A stretch of DNA of 64,000 nucleotides from Rhizosaccharibacter radicis (lineage in GTDB: Bacteria > Pseudomonadota > Alphaproteobacteria > Acetobacterales > Acetobacteraceae), in contig JAMZEJ010000008.1 of assembly GCA_024508355.1 (NCBI GenBank), positions 215,700 to 279,699 on the forward strand. Direction: 5' to 3'. The notes beneath the pieces are model-generated. The model saw only the letters and a program-made list of their open reading frames with translations. It searched no databases and was not told the DNA's origin. Position 1 is the first letter of the stretch, and each line of letters starts with the position of its first letter. The translations under genes and the position numbers were made by a program. Shown piece after piece: positions 9,618 through 18,844 of the stretch.

Positions 9618-10583
9618 TCAAGCCCCCGGATCGGGCGCGGTCGCCAGCAGAAGGGCTTGCCGATCGAGATCGCGGCGCAGCAGCGGCGTCATCGACTCGA
9701 CGAAATGACGCAGCAGCCGGTCGCGGCGGCCGGCCGCGTGGAACAACAGATGCACGGGCACCGGCGGCGGCTCGAAGGGGCGCAGCAGGCGGACCAGCCG
9801 CCCGGCGGCCAGATGCTCCGCCACCTGATAGGACATCGCCCGGCAGATCCCGCTGCCCCGGACGGCGGCATCCACGGCCGCCCCGGCGGAGTTCAGCGCC
9901 AGATGCGGCCGGACCGGAACGCCCCGGCGGAAACGGGGCGCGGGACCGCCGCCGTCGATGCCGAAGCGCCAGATCACCTGCATCTCCCCCTCGCCCGCGC
10001 CGTCGATGCATCGGTGCCGGCCGAGCTCCTCCGGGGTGGCCGGCGATCCGCTTCGCCGGAGATAGGAGGCCGCCGCGCAGTAAAGCGGCCGCACCTCGCC
10101 GAGCCTGACGGCGCGCAGAACGGAGTCGGGCAGTTCCGCCAGCCGCACCGCGACATCGATGCCTTCGGCCACCAGATCCACCGTCCGGTTCACGAGCAGG
10201 GCGCGGAGCCGCACCTCGGGATGGGCCGCCAGGACGTCTTCCGCGGCAGGCATCACCGCGCTGCGCCCGAACAGCTCCGGCGCGGAGATGGCGATGCGGC
10301 CGGAAAGCTCCCCGCCCGGGGCGCGTGCCGCCTCGGCGCCGGTTTCCAGGGCGTCGAGTTCCGCCAGGATGGTGCGGCAACCGCCCAGAAAGCGTTCGCC
10401 GCGCTCGGTCAGCCGCAGCCGGCGGGTGGTACGGAACAGCAGCCGCTCGCCCGCATGAGCTTCCAGCAGCGTGATCGCGCGGGTGATGCTGGCGGGCGAC
10501 CGCCCCAGCCGGCGGGCGGCGGCGGCGAGCGAGCCCCCGTCGATGGCGGCGGCGAACATCCGCATCGCGTCCAACCGGTCCAT
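9618..10583 (-). CDS. LysR-family transcriptional regulator
   Basis: Regulator of 321 residues with an N-terminal winged helix-turn-helix (residues about 1-62: M-D-R-L-D-A-M-R-M-F, then S-L-A-A-A-A-R-R-L-G-R-S and the G-E-R-L-L-F-R-T-T-R-R wing). A LysR substrate-binding domain of the periplasmic-binding fold follows. It resembles the large LTTR group whose members act on the adjacent divergent gene. It is transcribed away from the alpha/beta hydrolase at 10698 with a 114-base gap, so control of that hydrolase is the obvious inference. The inducer is unknown. Confidence 0.93.
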   Translation of the reverse strand: MDRLDAMRMFAAAIDGGSLAAAARRLGRSPASITRAITLLEAHAGERLLFRTTRRLRLTERGERFLGGCRTILAELDALETGAEAARAPGGELSGRIAISAPELFGRSAVMPAAEDVLAAHPEVRLRALLVNRTVDLVAEGIDVAVRLAELPDSVLRAVRLGEVRPLYCAAASYLRRSGSPATPEELGRHRCIDGAGEGEMQVIWRFGIDGGGPAPRFRRGVPVRPHLALNSAGAAVDAAVRGSGICRAMSYQVAEHLAAGRLVRLLRPFEPPPVPVHLLFHAAGRRDRLLRHFVESMTPLLRRDLDRQALLLATAPDPGA

Positions 10584-10697
10584 CGTTGCAGTTCCTGAAA
10601 GTCCGGCTTTCGAGGTTCACGCGTTATGCCGGGACGTGCAACGGTCCATGTCATCCGGACCGGGGCTTACGCCCCAGCGCCTGGGAGTTCCGATGCC

Positions 10698-11552
10698 ATG
10701 ACCGTCCGCTTCGATACCGTCGCCGTGGGCGACAGCCGCGTGTTCTTCCGCGAGGCGGGACCGGCGGACGCGCCGGTCCTGCTGCTGCTGCACGGGTTCC
10801 CGTCGAGCAGCCACATGTTCCGGGACCTGATGCCGCTGCTGGCGGACCGGTTCCGGGTGATCGCCCCGGACCTGCCAGGATTCGGCCGCACGGAAGTGGC
10901 GCCGGGCTTCGGCTTCAGCTTCGACGCGCTGGCGGACGTGGTGGAGGGCTTCACGGACGCGCTGGGCCTCCGCCGCTACGCGCTCTACGTGTTCGACTAC
11001 GGCGCGCCGACCGGCTTCAGGCTGGCGGTCCGTCATCCCGGGCGGGTGAGCGCCATCGTCACCCAGAACGGCAACGCCTATCTCGACGGGTTCGGCGAGG
11101 GGTGGGACGACTGGCGCCGCTACTGGCAGGATCCGACCCCCGCCAACCGCGAACGCTGCCGGGCGGCGCTCGGCACCGAGGCGATCCGCTGGCAGTACGA
11201 GACCGGGGCGCCGGCGGGGCGGGTGGGGCCGGATGGCTGGACGCTGGATGAGCACTACCTGACGCGGCCCGGGCGGGCAGACGCGCAGCTGGACCTGATC
11301 CTGTCCTACCGCGGCAATCTGGAGCGCTACGGGGACTTCCAGCGCTATTTCCGCGACCACCAGCCGCCGCTGCTGGCGGCGTGGGGCCGCAACGACCGCA
11401 TCTTCGTCCCGGCCGGCGCGGAAGCGTTCCGGCGCGACCTTCCCGACGCCGAGATCAGGTTCCTCGACACGGGTCATTTCGCGCTGGAAAGCCATGCCGG
11501 CGAGATGGCGGCGCTGATCCGCGACTTCCTGGACCGGCGCGTCGGACGCTGA
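10698..11552 (+). CDS. Alpha/beta hydrolase, Asp-nucleophile type
   Basis: Hydrolase of 284 residues resembling haloalkane dehalogenases and epoxide hydrolases. The start is the ATG at 10698, preceded by GGGAG. Visible elements are the oxyanion motif H-G-F-P-S-S (residues about 32-37), nucleophile D100 in F-D-Y-G-A-P, an acid candidate in W-G-R-N-D-R-I-F and the catalytic His in D-T-G-H-F-A-L-E-S-H. An Asp nucleophile instead of Ser argues against an ordinary esterase. There is no signal peptide, so it is cytosolic. Substrate cannot be predicted. It is probably controlled by the divergent LysR gene. Confidence 0.9.
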   Translation: MTVRFDTVAVGDSRVFFREAGPADAPVLLLLHGFPSSSHMFRDLMPLLADRFRVIAPDLPGFGRTEVAPGFGFSFDALADVVEGFTDALGLRRYALYVFDYGAPTGFRLAVRHPGRVSAIVTQNGNAYLDGFGEGWDDWRRYWQDPTPANRERCRAALGTEAIRWQYETGAPAGRVGPDGWTLDEHYLTRPGRADAQLDLILSYRGNLERYGDFQRYFRDHQPPLLAAWGRNDRIFVPAGAEAFRRDLPDAEIRFLDTGHFALESHAGEMAALIRDFLDRRVGR

Positions 11553-11580
11553 ACCGGCCGGAGGCGCGACGGCCCGGAGC

Positions 11581-12870
11581 CTAGTTCTCGGCCAGGGCCT
11601 GGCGGCTGGCGCGGATGCGGTGCACCCGCCGGCCGTCCATCTCGGTCACCTCGAACATCCAGCCGGCGAACGCCACCTTGTCGCCGGGCGAGGGCACCCG
11701 GCGGAGCAACGCGAGGATCAGGCCGCCCAGGGTGTGATAGGAGCCTTCGGCCGGAAGATCGGGCAGCAACAGGCGGTCCTTGACCTCGTCGGCCGGCGAG
11801 GAGCCGTCCATCTCGATCACGTCGAGCCCGGTATGCTCGGGGTGCGGGCGGTGGCCATGCTCGGGCTGCTCGCCCACGATGGCTTCCAGCACATCGGCGG
11901 CGGTGGCGACGCCCTCGAACGAGCCGTACTCGTCGAGCACCAGTACCATGCCCGCCGGGGAGCCGCGCAGCCGGTCCAGCACGTCGAACGCGCCGAGCGT
12001 GTCCGGCACCACGGTGGGCGGCGACATCACCGCTTCCACCGATAACGGCATGTTCTGCAGCAGCAGGTCGAGCACGGTGCCCGACAGGATGATGCCCACC
12101 GGGTTGTCGATGTCGCCGTCGCACACCACCAGCCGGGCATGGGTGCCGAGGCGGATGATGCGCGCCAGTTCCTCCGGCGAGGCGTGGCGATCCACCCAGG
12201 CCAGCTCGTTTCGGGGCGTCATGATCGCGCGCACCGGGCGGTCGGCCAAGCGGAGCAGCCGCTCGATCATGTTGCGCTCCTCGGCCTCGAGCACACCGCT
12301 CTGCGCGCTTTCCGCGATCAGGGCGCGCAGCTCCTCCTCCGTGACGGTGTGGCGGGCCATCTTGCCGACGCCGATCAGCCGCAGGATCAGGCTGGACGAC
12401 CGGCCGAGCAGCCAGACCGCCGGGCTGGCCACCCGCGACACCGCCAGCAGCGGCAGGGCAAGGCGGGCCGCGATCACCTCGGGATGGCGCAGCGCCAGCT
12501 GCTTGGGAACGAGCTCGCCCAGCACCAGCATCAGCGCGGTGATCACCACCACGCACAATGCGAGAGACAGCTCGGAGGCGAACGGCGCCAGCGCCGGGAT
12601 GCGGGCGAGTCGCGGTGCCAGGTCGGCGGCGATGCTGGCACCGCCGAAGGTGCCTTCCAGGATGGAGACCAGGGTGATGCCCACCTGCACGGTGGGCAGG
12701 AAGCTCTGGGGATCGTCGGCGAGATGGCGCGCCCGCTCTGCGCCCGGCACGCCGCGGCGGGCCAGCACCGCCAGCCTGGCGCGCCGCGCGGAGATCAGCG
12801 CGAGCTCGCCCATGGCGAACAGCCCGTTCAACAGCACGAGCAACAGGATCACGACGATGGACACGAGCAT
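11581..12870 (-). CDS. CNNM/HlyC-CorC family membrane protein with CBS pair
   Basis: Inner-membrane protein of 429 residues of the UPF0053 group, often annotated as hemolysin-like and linked to magnesium or cobalt efflux. An N-terminal DUF21/CNNM region (about 1-190) has several membrane segments, beginning M-L-V-S-I-V-V-I-L-L-L-V-L-L-N-G-L-F-A-M-G-E. A cytosolic CBS-domain pair (about 210-335; R-A-I-M-T-P-R-N-E-L at its start) and a C-terminal CorC_HlyC domain follow. Length and order are normal. It is convergent with the hydrolase (28-base gap). The transported ion is not known; the hemolysin name should not be taken literally. Confidence 0.92.
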   Translation of the reverse strand: MLVSIVVILLLVLLNGLFAMGELALISARRARLAVLARRGVPGAERARHLADDPQSFLPTVQVGITLVSILEGTFGGASIAADLAPRLARIPALAPFASELSLALCVVVITALMLVLGELVPKQLALRHPEVIAARLALPLLAVSRVASPAVWLLGRSSSLILRLIGVGKMARHTVTEEELRALIAESAQSGVLEAEERNMIERLLRLADRPVRAIMTPRNELAWVDRHASPEELARIIRLGTHARLVVCDGDIDNPVGIILSGTVLDLLLQNMPLSVEAVMSPPTVVPDTLGAFDVLDRLRGSPAGMVLVLDEYGSFEGVATAADVLEAIVGEQPEHGHRPHPEHTGLDVIEMDGSSPADEVKDRLLLPDLPAEGSYHTLGGLILALLRRVPSPGDKVAFAGWMFEVTEMDGRRVHRIRASRQALAEN

Positions 12871-13004
12871 GGCGCGTCCGTTCTAGAGCATCATCCGCGG
12901 AACATCATCCGTCCGGGCCGCCATCCCGGCGCACGCAGGCCGGACGATGCCGCGGGAGAGGGCCGCCGGGGGGACGCCGGCGCGACGGCATCCCCCGCCG
13001 GGTC

Positions 13005-14666
13005 TCAGGCTTCGCGGTACCAGAGCAGGATCACGCCCACCAGCACGAAGCAGATCGGCCAGACCCAGCCGGCGATGCGCCCGCCGCGCCCGGGCAGCCG
13101 CAGTTCGAGCCACCGGCCCCAGCCCGCCGCGATGCCGGCGATCGCCAGCGGCGTGTGGGTCAGCTCGATCAGCTCCGCGTCCTTGACGTTGGCGATCTGG
13201 TGCGAATGGGTCAGCAGCAGCGCGCCGCCGGCCGCGACCATCAAGGGAAACACCAGCGCCGCGCGGGGGGAGCGGAGGCGCCCGGTCTGCACCGCCCATT
13301 CGAAGGCGGCGAACACCAGGATCAGCACCACGAACAGCCGGTGCTGCACCACCTCCACGTCGCGGAAGGCTGCCATGAAATCCTCCTTGCCGAGCGGCCA
13401 GACCTCGGGGTCGGAGCGCAGCAGCAGGAAGCCCGCCAGCAACAGGAACACCAGCGGCCAATGCCGCGCCGGCCTGAACCCGGCATGGGCCAGCAGCACC
13501 AGCAGGCCGATGGCGATCACGAAGATGCCGGCCCAGTGATGGTTGTATTCGGACCAGGCGATGTCGTCGGCGTTGCGGGGCGGCAGCGTGCCGTCGCCGG
13601 GCACGAAGGCCGGGGCGGTGGCGTGGTGTTCCTGCGCGGCCTGCTTGTCGATCTTGGCCTGCAGTTCCGGGATCGCGAGCACATCGTGGTCGGGGGACGT
13701 GAGGCGCGGCCAGACCGGGGCGTTGCGTTCCACGATCTCGTGCCAGGACACGCGGTCCTCGGTGAGGTCCACCGCGGGCGGCACGGACGTGAGCGAGGCG
13801 GCCGCGAAGAAGATGGAGAAGCCGATGCCGATCTCGACCTCGGCGAAGCGCTTCATCCGCACGACGGACGCGCCGGGATCGCGTCGCAGTCGCTCGGTGA
13901 CCAGGAAGTTGCCGGCACCGAGCGCCAGCAGCCCGATGAACAGCGCGATCTTGGCACCGACCATGGTGCCGTAGGCCGTGCCGTAGAACGCCGGCAGGGA
14001 GCCCACATAGGCGATGAACATGGTGACGCCGGACACCAGGATGCAGGCGACGCCGGCCATCGACACGCGCGAGAACCGAGCGCCGACCAGCCGCCATCCG
14101 ACACCGTCATGCACCTCGGCGAGCGCGATCAGGAACGCGGGGATGCCACCGATCCAGATCGCGGCGCCGAGCTGGTGCAGCCATTCCACCACCAGCAGAA
14201 GCGGCGAGTTGTCGATGCGCGCGGCGGCGTGGGTGGTCATGGTGGCGGCGACGAGCTCGATCGCCGCGATCAACAGCAGGGCGATCCCGGGGACCTGCCA
14301 GGCGGTGGCGCTGGGACGCCGGGCGGTGCACACCGCCAGCAGAAGGGCGCATGCGATCTTCACGACCGCAGACACGGCGAAGTTCGCCTGCATGACGTCG
14401 CCGAAGCTCAGATCCACGGTGCTCATCAGCACCGCGACCTGCAAACCGTTGCCGAGCGCTTCCACGGCCACGAGGGCGATGGCGCTCCAGAAGGCGAGCC
14501 GTGTCACCCGGTCGAGGATGCGACCGCCGCCGGAAAGCCGGCCGGCGAAGGGCCGGGCCAGCAGCACCAGAAACAGCACCGAGCCAAGCGCCATGGACTG
14601 GGCGACGATGGTCAGCCCGTGCAGGACGATGCTGAGATAGCCGAACAGATCGACGAGAAGGGACAC
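13005..14666 (-). CDS. copD: CopD-family copper resistance/transport membrane protein
   Basis: Integral inner-membrane protein of 553 residues with a GTG start at 14666 and many hydrophobic helices from the first residues (L-V-D-L-F-G-Y-L-S-I-V-L-H-G) to the C-terminus. The N-terminal half matches the CopD domain. A loop of about 100 hydrophilic residues (roughly 265-370, including the V-D-L-T-E-D region) separates it from a C-terminal membrane part, which I do not recognise with confidence. It lies 13 bases downstream of copC, so the two form an operon. Copper import into the cytosol or copper handling for respiratory enzymes is the family role; metal specificity is not proven here. Confidence 0.9.
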   Translation of the reverse strand: MSLLVDLFGYLSIVLHGLTIVAQSMALGSVLFLVLLARPFAGRLSGGGRILDRVTRLAFWSAIALVAVEALGNGLQVAVLMSTVDLSFGDVMQANFAVSAVVKIACALLLAVCTARRPSATAWQVPGIALLLIAAIELVAATMTTHAAARIDNSPLLLVVEWLHQLGAAIWIGGIPAFLIALAEVHDGVGWRLVGARFSRVSMAGVACILVSGVTMFIAYVGSLPAFYGTAYGTMVGAKIALFIGLLALGAGNFLVTERLRRDPGASVVRMKRFAEVEIGIGFSIFFAAASLTSVPPAVDLTEDRVSWHEIVERNAPVWPRLTSPDHDVLAIPELQAKIDKQAAQEHHATAPAFVPGDGTLPPRNADDIAWSEYNHHWAGIFVIAIGLLVLLAHAGFRPARHWPLVFLLLAGFLLLRSDPEVWPLGKEDFMAAFRDVEVVQHRLFVVLILVFAAFEWAVQTGRLRSPRAALVFPLMVAAGGALLLTHSHQIANVKDAELIELTHTPLAIAGIAAGWGRWLELRLPGRGGRIAGWVWPICFVLVGVILLWYREA

Positions 14667-14679
14667 GGCTCGCGACGCC

Positions 14680-15111
14680 TCAGGGCTTGGGCGCGGCGGC
14701 GGCGGGCGCGGCCTGGTCCGCCGCGGGGGCGTCGCCCACGGTGAAGGGCACGTCGCCGCGGGTGATATGTCCGTCCACCGCGAGGGCCTGCCAGCGCAGC
14801 GTGTAGCTGCCGGGCTTCAGGTCCGCCTCGGCATCCAGGGCGTTGGCGGGGCTGCTGGCGCTCACCGGCAACACCACGTGCGAGCCGCCGGGGCCGTTCA
14901 GGGTCAGGCGCGAGCGCTTGTGGTCGATGCGGCTGTTATATTCGAAATGCAGGGTCTGGTGGCCGGGTGCGATGGTGCCATTCAGCGCCGGCGTGCTCTT
15001 GAGCAGGATGGCGTGGGCCAGGGCGGCACCGGACGGCAGGGCGGCGGCCAGCAGCGGCGAAAGCAGCGCCGCGACGGCGGCCCGGCGGGAACAACGGAAA
15101 GCAGCGTTCAT
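14680..15111 (-). CDS. copC: CopC-family periplasmic copper-binding protein
   Basis: Small periplasmic protein of 143 residues with a signal peptide (about 1-32, ending A-A-L-P-S-G-A-A-L-A) whose mature form starts with His (H-A-I-L-L-K-S-T-P-A). An N-terminal His as copper ligand is the hallmark of CopC, and the family motif D-G-H-I-T-R-G-D-V-P-F lies near the C-terminus. Met-rich copper(I) loops are not evident, pointing to a copper(II)-only type. An Ala/Pro tail follows the domain. It is first gene of the copC-copD operon. Confidence 0.93.
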   Translation of the reverse strand: MNAAFRCSRRAAVAALLSPLLAAALPSGAALAHAILLKSTPALNGTIAPGHQTLHFEYNSRIDHKRSRLTLNGPGGSHVVLPVSASSPANALDAEADLKPGSYTLRWQALAVDGHITRGDVPFTVGDAPAADQAAPAAAAPKP

Positions 15112-15204
15112 ATGGGAAAGGTCCTGGCAGGCGGGAACCCGAGGAAGTGCGGCGGCCTGCCCGCGCCGGACGGAAGGCGACGCTCTAATTCAAATCAGGG
15201 TCGG

Positions 15205-15981
15205 GTGGAACCGTCCGCGTCGCGCCGGACGGCGATGATGGCGGCCGCGATGACGGCGATGGCGCTGCCGGGGTGGCTGCTCGGCGGCGCCCCGGTGATG
15301 GCGAGCGCGGCGTCCGGCGGATCGGCGGCCTCCGGCGTCGTCACCGGCGGCCCGGCGCCCGCGGTGCCCGCGGTGCCCCCTGGGCTCGACCGGAGGCTGT
15401 TCGCGCAGAACCCGGCAACGAAGGCCCGGCACGGTTTTCCGGCGGTCGCGGACATGCGGGACGGTCCTCCCCTGCCCGATCCGGCGCCCGGCGGCTCCGA
15501 CGAGTCGGCGTCGGCGGCCGGGGCGGGGTCGATGACCGACGGGGGCGGCCACGCGCCGATCGGGGCACGGCTCCATTGGCCGTCGCCGGTGGCGGCGCGG
15601 TGTCTGTCGTCGCCCTATGGCTGGCGGCACCGGGTGGGACCCATGGCGCCGGCGGGCTTCCACAACGGCGTCGACATCCCCGCGCCGGCGGGCGAGATGG
15701 TGCGGGCGCCCGCGGCCGGACGGGTGAGTCGAATCCGCCGCATAGGAATCGGCGGCCTGCAGGTGACGGTGGAACATCCGGGCGGCCTGCGCACGCTCTA
15801 TGCCCATCTGGGCAGCGTGGTGCCGAACCTGGCGGAAGGACGAACGATGCTCGCGGCCGGCGACCCGGTGGGCCGTATCGGCCGGACGGGCGTCACCTAC
15901 GGCACGCATCTGTTCTTCGCGGTGTGGGCGAACGGAACCCAGATCGATCCGGAATGGCTGCTGCAGCTGCCACCCTGTTGA
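15205..15981 (+). CDS. Exported M23/LytM-like protein, probably degenerate
   Basis: LytM-fold protein of 258 residues. The GTG at 15205, preceded by CAGGG, gives M-E-P-S-A-S-R-R-T-A-M-M and a hydrophobic signal; an ATG at 15235 is the alternative. A Pro/Ala/Gly-rich linker runs to about residue 110, followed by the LytM domain: Y-G-W-R-H, F-H-N-G-V-D-I (the HxxxD zinc pair), T-L-Y-A-H-L, and G-T-H-L-F-F-A where active peptidases read HLH. The last zinc ligand is therefore Phe, so an endopeptidase is doubtful; an EnvC/NlpD-like activator role is possible. The final hydrophobic stretch ends P-P-C. Confidence 0.82.
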   Translation: MEPSASRRTAMMAAAMTAMALPGWLLGGAPVMASAASGGSAASGVVTGGPAPAVPAVPPGLDRRLFAQNPATKARHGFPAVADMRDGPPLPDPAPGGSDESASAAGAGSMTDGGGHAPIGARLHWPSPVAARCLSSPYGWRHRVGPMAPAGFHNGVDIPAPAGEMVRAPAAGRVSRIRRIGIGGLQVTVEHPGGLRTLYAHLGSVVPNLAEGRTMLAAGDPVGRIGRTGVTYGTHLFFAVWANGTQIDPEWLLQLPPC

Positions 15982-16199
15982 GCGCGCGCAGGCGGCCGGA
16001 GGCCAAGGGAGGCGGCGGGTCCGGGAAGGGGAACGCCGGTGGACCGGAGGCGGAGCCGGGGGCATCGCCGGAGCGGCTGCCCCGGTGAGCATGGTGGGGA
16101 GGAATGGAGGATGGCCGAACGCCCGGATCCGGCGGTTCGACGCGTCGGCTTCCGGAGCAGGCGATCACGCCGCCCCGCGAAGAACGCGCGGCGCAGCGG

Positions 16200-17339
16200 T
16201 CAGATGTAGTGTTCGCCTATCGGTGCGAAACCGTTGAATCCGGTGGCGCAATAGGTCGAGACATAGGCGCCCGTGTCGAGCAGCTCCACCCGGTCGCCGT
16301 CGCGCAGGGCGGTGGGCAGCCGGTAGTTGGACCGCTCGTACATGATGTCGGCGCCGTCGCAGGTCGGGCCCGCAATGGAAACGGGCCCCATCTCGCCGCC
16401 ATCGTGCGGCGTGCGGATGCGGTAGCGGATGCTCTCGCCCTCGGTTTCCGCCAGCCCGCCGAACCGGCCGATATCGAGATACACCCAGCGCACGCGATCC
16501 TGGTCGTCGCCGTGGCCGCGGCGGCTCACCAGCACCACCTCGGACTGCACCACCCCGGCATCGGCCACGACGAAACGGCCCGGCTCCACGATCATCTCGG
16601 GCAGCGCATTGCCGAAGCCGGCGGTCATGGCGCGGCCGATGGCACGGGCGAAGTCGTCGATCTCCGGCACGTCGTCGCGGTAGCGGGTGGGAAAGCCGCC
16701 GCCGAGATTGACCATGCGCAGGTCGAGCCCGGCCGCGGACAGGTCGGTGAACAGCATGGCGACCTTGCCGATGGCGGCCTCGTAGGCCTCCGTGCTGGTC
16801 TGCTGGCTGCCGACATGGAACGACAGGCCGTACGGATCTAGCCCGAGATCGCGCGCGCGGAGCATCAGGACGCGGGCATGGGCCAGCGTGGTGCCGAACT
16901 TGCGGGACAGCGGCCAGTCGGCGCCCGTGTTCTCCACCAGCAGACGGCAATACACGCGCGAGCCGGGAGCGTGGCGGGCGAGCTTCTCCAGCTCCTCGTC
17001 GCTGTCGAACGCGAACATGTCCACGCCGGCCTCGAACGCCGCCGCGATGGCCGAGGCCTTCTTGATGGTGTTGCCGAACGAGATCGCCGAAGAATCGGCG
17101 CCGGCGGCCAGGCAGAGCTGCACCTCTTCCCAACTCGCCGCGTCGAAGGACGACCCGAGCGAGACGAGGCGGCGCAGGATCGGCGCGGCCGGATTCGCCT
17201 TGACCGCGTAATAGATGCGTGCGAGCGGAAGGGCGTCGAGCAGAGCGTTATAGCGCTCCGCGACCCGGTCCACGTCCACCACCAGGCAGGGCGTGGCCGG
17301 CTGCCGGTCAGCAAGAAACTGTGCGACCTTGGGGGTCAT
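16200..17339 (-). CDS. Type III PLP-dependent decarboxylase (ornithine/lysine)
   Basis: Cytosolic enzyme of 379 residues of the alanine-racemase-fold decarboxylases, which make putrescine from ornithine or cadaverine from lysine. The PLP lysine is K47 in Y-Y-A-V-K-A-N-P. Other family signatures are F-H-V-G-S-Q (H-V-G-S), the glycine-rich L-G-G-G-F-P phosphate site, E-P-G-R-F-V, and near the C-terminus G-P-T-C-D-G-A-D with the catalytic Cys, then G-A-Y and F-N-G-F. These match bacterial lysine/ornithine decarboxylases better than diaminopimelate or arginine decarboxylases. Substrate preference between ornithine and lysine cannot be settled by eye. It is a single gene on its strand. Confidence 0.92.
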   Translation of the reverse strand: MTPKVAQFLADRQPATPCLVVDVDRVAERYNALLDALPLARIYYAVKANPAAPILRRLVSLGSSFDAASWEEVQLCLAAGADSSAISFGNTIKKASAIAAAFEAGVDMFAFDSDEELEKLARHAPGSRVYCRLLVENTGADWPLSRKFGTTLAHARVLMLRARDLGLDPYGLSFHVGSQQTSTEAYEAAIGKVAMLFTDLSAAGLDLRMVNLGGGFPTRYRDDVPEIDDFARAIGRAMTAGFGNALPEMIVEPGRFVVADAGVVQSEVVLVSRRGHGDDQDRVRWVYLDIGRFGGLAETEGESIRYRIRTPHDGGEMGPVSIAGPTCDGADIMYERSNYRLPTALRDGDRVELLDTGAYVSTYCATGFNGFAPIGEHYI

Positions 17340-17740
17340 CGCACCCTCTCCCCTCGTTGCATCCGCCTGTTTCGGGCGGCGGATGGATTGCGAAACGGTC
17401 TAACGGACCAGCGACCAAGACTGGGCCCCGCCCGCTTCCGCGTTGGGGGTCCCGATTGCCAGAACGCTTGACGTCGTTGCGTAACCTCGAAGGGCCAGTG
17501 GCACGTGCGTTGCTGCGTGGGGGGTGCATATGAAGGCACACCCCCCCGGACGCAACACCTGATTTGCTTTTTTTACGCCTCCCTGATGCGACCGGGCCTC
17601 TGCCGCCGGATCGGCGCCCTGGGAGCACGTTCGGACGGCGGCAACCCCATTCGTTTCGCAGGCGTTGCCCGCCCGGATCAGCCGGGAACGGGGCATCGTT
17701 CCGGAGTGGCCGGTCGTGCCACGGGAGAAGGAGTCGGGCC
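17340..17740. other. Divergent intergenic region with stem-loop
   Basis: About 400 bases between the divergent decarboxylase and YihY-type genes. A stem with eight perfect pairs (GGGGGGTG at 17519-17526 and CACCCCCC at 17539-17546, 12-base loop) is followed about 20 bases later by a run of seven T at 17570-17576. It is too far from the T-run to be a standard terminator. AAGGAG at 17728-17733 is the ribosome site of the next gene. Confidence 0.4.
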
Positions 17741-18844
17741 TTGCCGAGGGAGCCATCCGCCACCGCCGGCCTGCTGTCGTCCGAGGCGGAAGAACAACAG
17801 GACGCTCGCGGCCTGGATGCGGCGGCGGCCACGCCGCGGGCCGACATGCGGAAGGGCCGTCCGGCGGTCAACTCGCCGCGGGCCCGGGCGCTGGGACGCG
17901 CGGCGCAAGGCCCGCTGCAGATCCCCTGGGCCGGCTGGAAGATGGTGCTGCGCCGGACCCTGGCGGAGATGATCTCGGACCGGATCGGGCTCGCCGCGGC
18001 CGGATGCGCTTTTTATGCCACCCTGGCCCTGTTCCCCACCATCAGCATGCTGGTGTCGGTCTATGGACTGGCGTTCGATCCGGCCACGGTCGAGCCGCAG
18101 CTCAGAGTGCTGCGCCACCTGCTGCCCACACCGGCCTACGCCCTGATCTCGGAGCGGGTGCACACGCTGGTGAGCCAGCCGCGCGGCACCCTGACCATCA
18201 ACCTGATCATCAGCATCATGGTGACGCTGTGGTCGTCCTCGGCGGGCACCAAGTCGATGCTGGCGGCCCTGAACATCGCCTACGAGGAGAAAGAAACGCG
18301 GTCCTTCGTGGCGTTCCAGGCCACGGCCCTCACCATGACCTTCGCCGCGATCCTGGGAGCGGCGCTGACGGTGGCCCTGCTGGTGTTTCTGCCGGCCGTG
18401 CTGGACTTCATCCCGCTGCATTTCGGGTTCCAGGCGGTGGCGGCGCAGACGGAACGGCTGATCAGGATCGGCAGCCCGCTGGTGATGGTGCTGTTCGTGG
18501 CTTGTGCGTTCTCGCTGTTGTACCGGTTCGGGCCTTCGCGGCGCGGGGCACGATGGCACTGGGTGACGCCCGGATCGGTGATCGCCACGGTGTTATGGCT
18601 GATCGCCTCGGCGGCGTTCTCCTATTACGTTGGGCACGTGGCCAGCTACGACGCGACCTACGGGCCCCTCGGGGCGGTGGTCGGCGTGATGATGTGGTTC
18701 TTCGTGACCGCCTACGTGGTGCTGCTAGGTGCGGAGCTGAACGCGGAGCTGGAGATGCAGACGGCGATGGACAGCACCGCCGGGCGTCCCCGGCCTATCG
18801 GGCGCCGTGGTGCTTATGTCGCCGACCACGTGGCGGACGAGTAG
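17741..18844 (+). CDS. YihY/BrkB-type (UPF0761) inner-membrane protein
   Basis: Membrane protein of 367 residues of the YihY family, whose biochemical role is unsettled (older names refer to ribonuclease BN or virulence factor BrkB). The chosen start is TTG at 17741, seven bases after AAGGAG; an in-frame ATG at 17846 would remove about 35 hydrophilic residues. The hydrophilic N-terminus is followed by about six membrane segments, beginning with R-I-G-L-A-A-A-G-C-A-F-Y-A-T-L-A-L-F-P. Family-typical features include the W-S-S-S-A-G-T-K-S-M stretch and Y-G-P-L-G-A-V-V-G near the end. Its 3-prime end overlaps rlpA by 50 bases in convergent orientation. Confidence 0.9.
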   Translation: MPREPSATAGLLSSEAEEQQDARGLDAAAATPRADMRKGRPAVNSPRARALGRAAQGPLQIPWAGWKMVLRRTLAEMISDRIGLAAAGCAFYATLALFPTISMLVSVYGLAFDPATVEPQLRVLRHLLPTPAYALISERVHTLVSQPRGTLTINLIISIMVTLWSSSAGTKSMLAALNIAYEEKETRSFVAFQATALTMTFAAILGAALTVALLVFLPAVLDFIPLHFGFQAVAAQTERLIRIGSPLVMVLFVACAFSLLYRFGPSRRGARWHWVTPGSVIATVLWLIASAAFSYYVGHVASYDATYGPLGAVVGVMMWFFVTAYVVLLGAELNAELEMQTAMDSTAGRPRPIGRRGAYVADHVADE

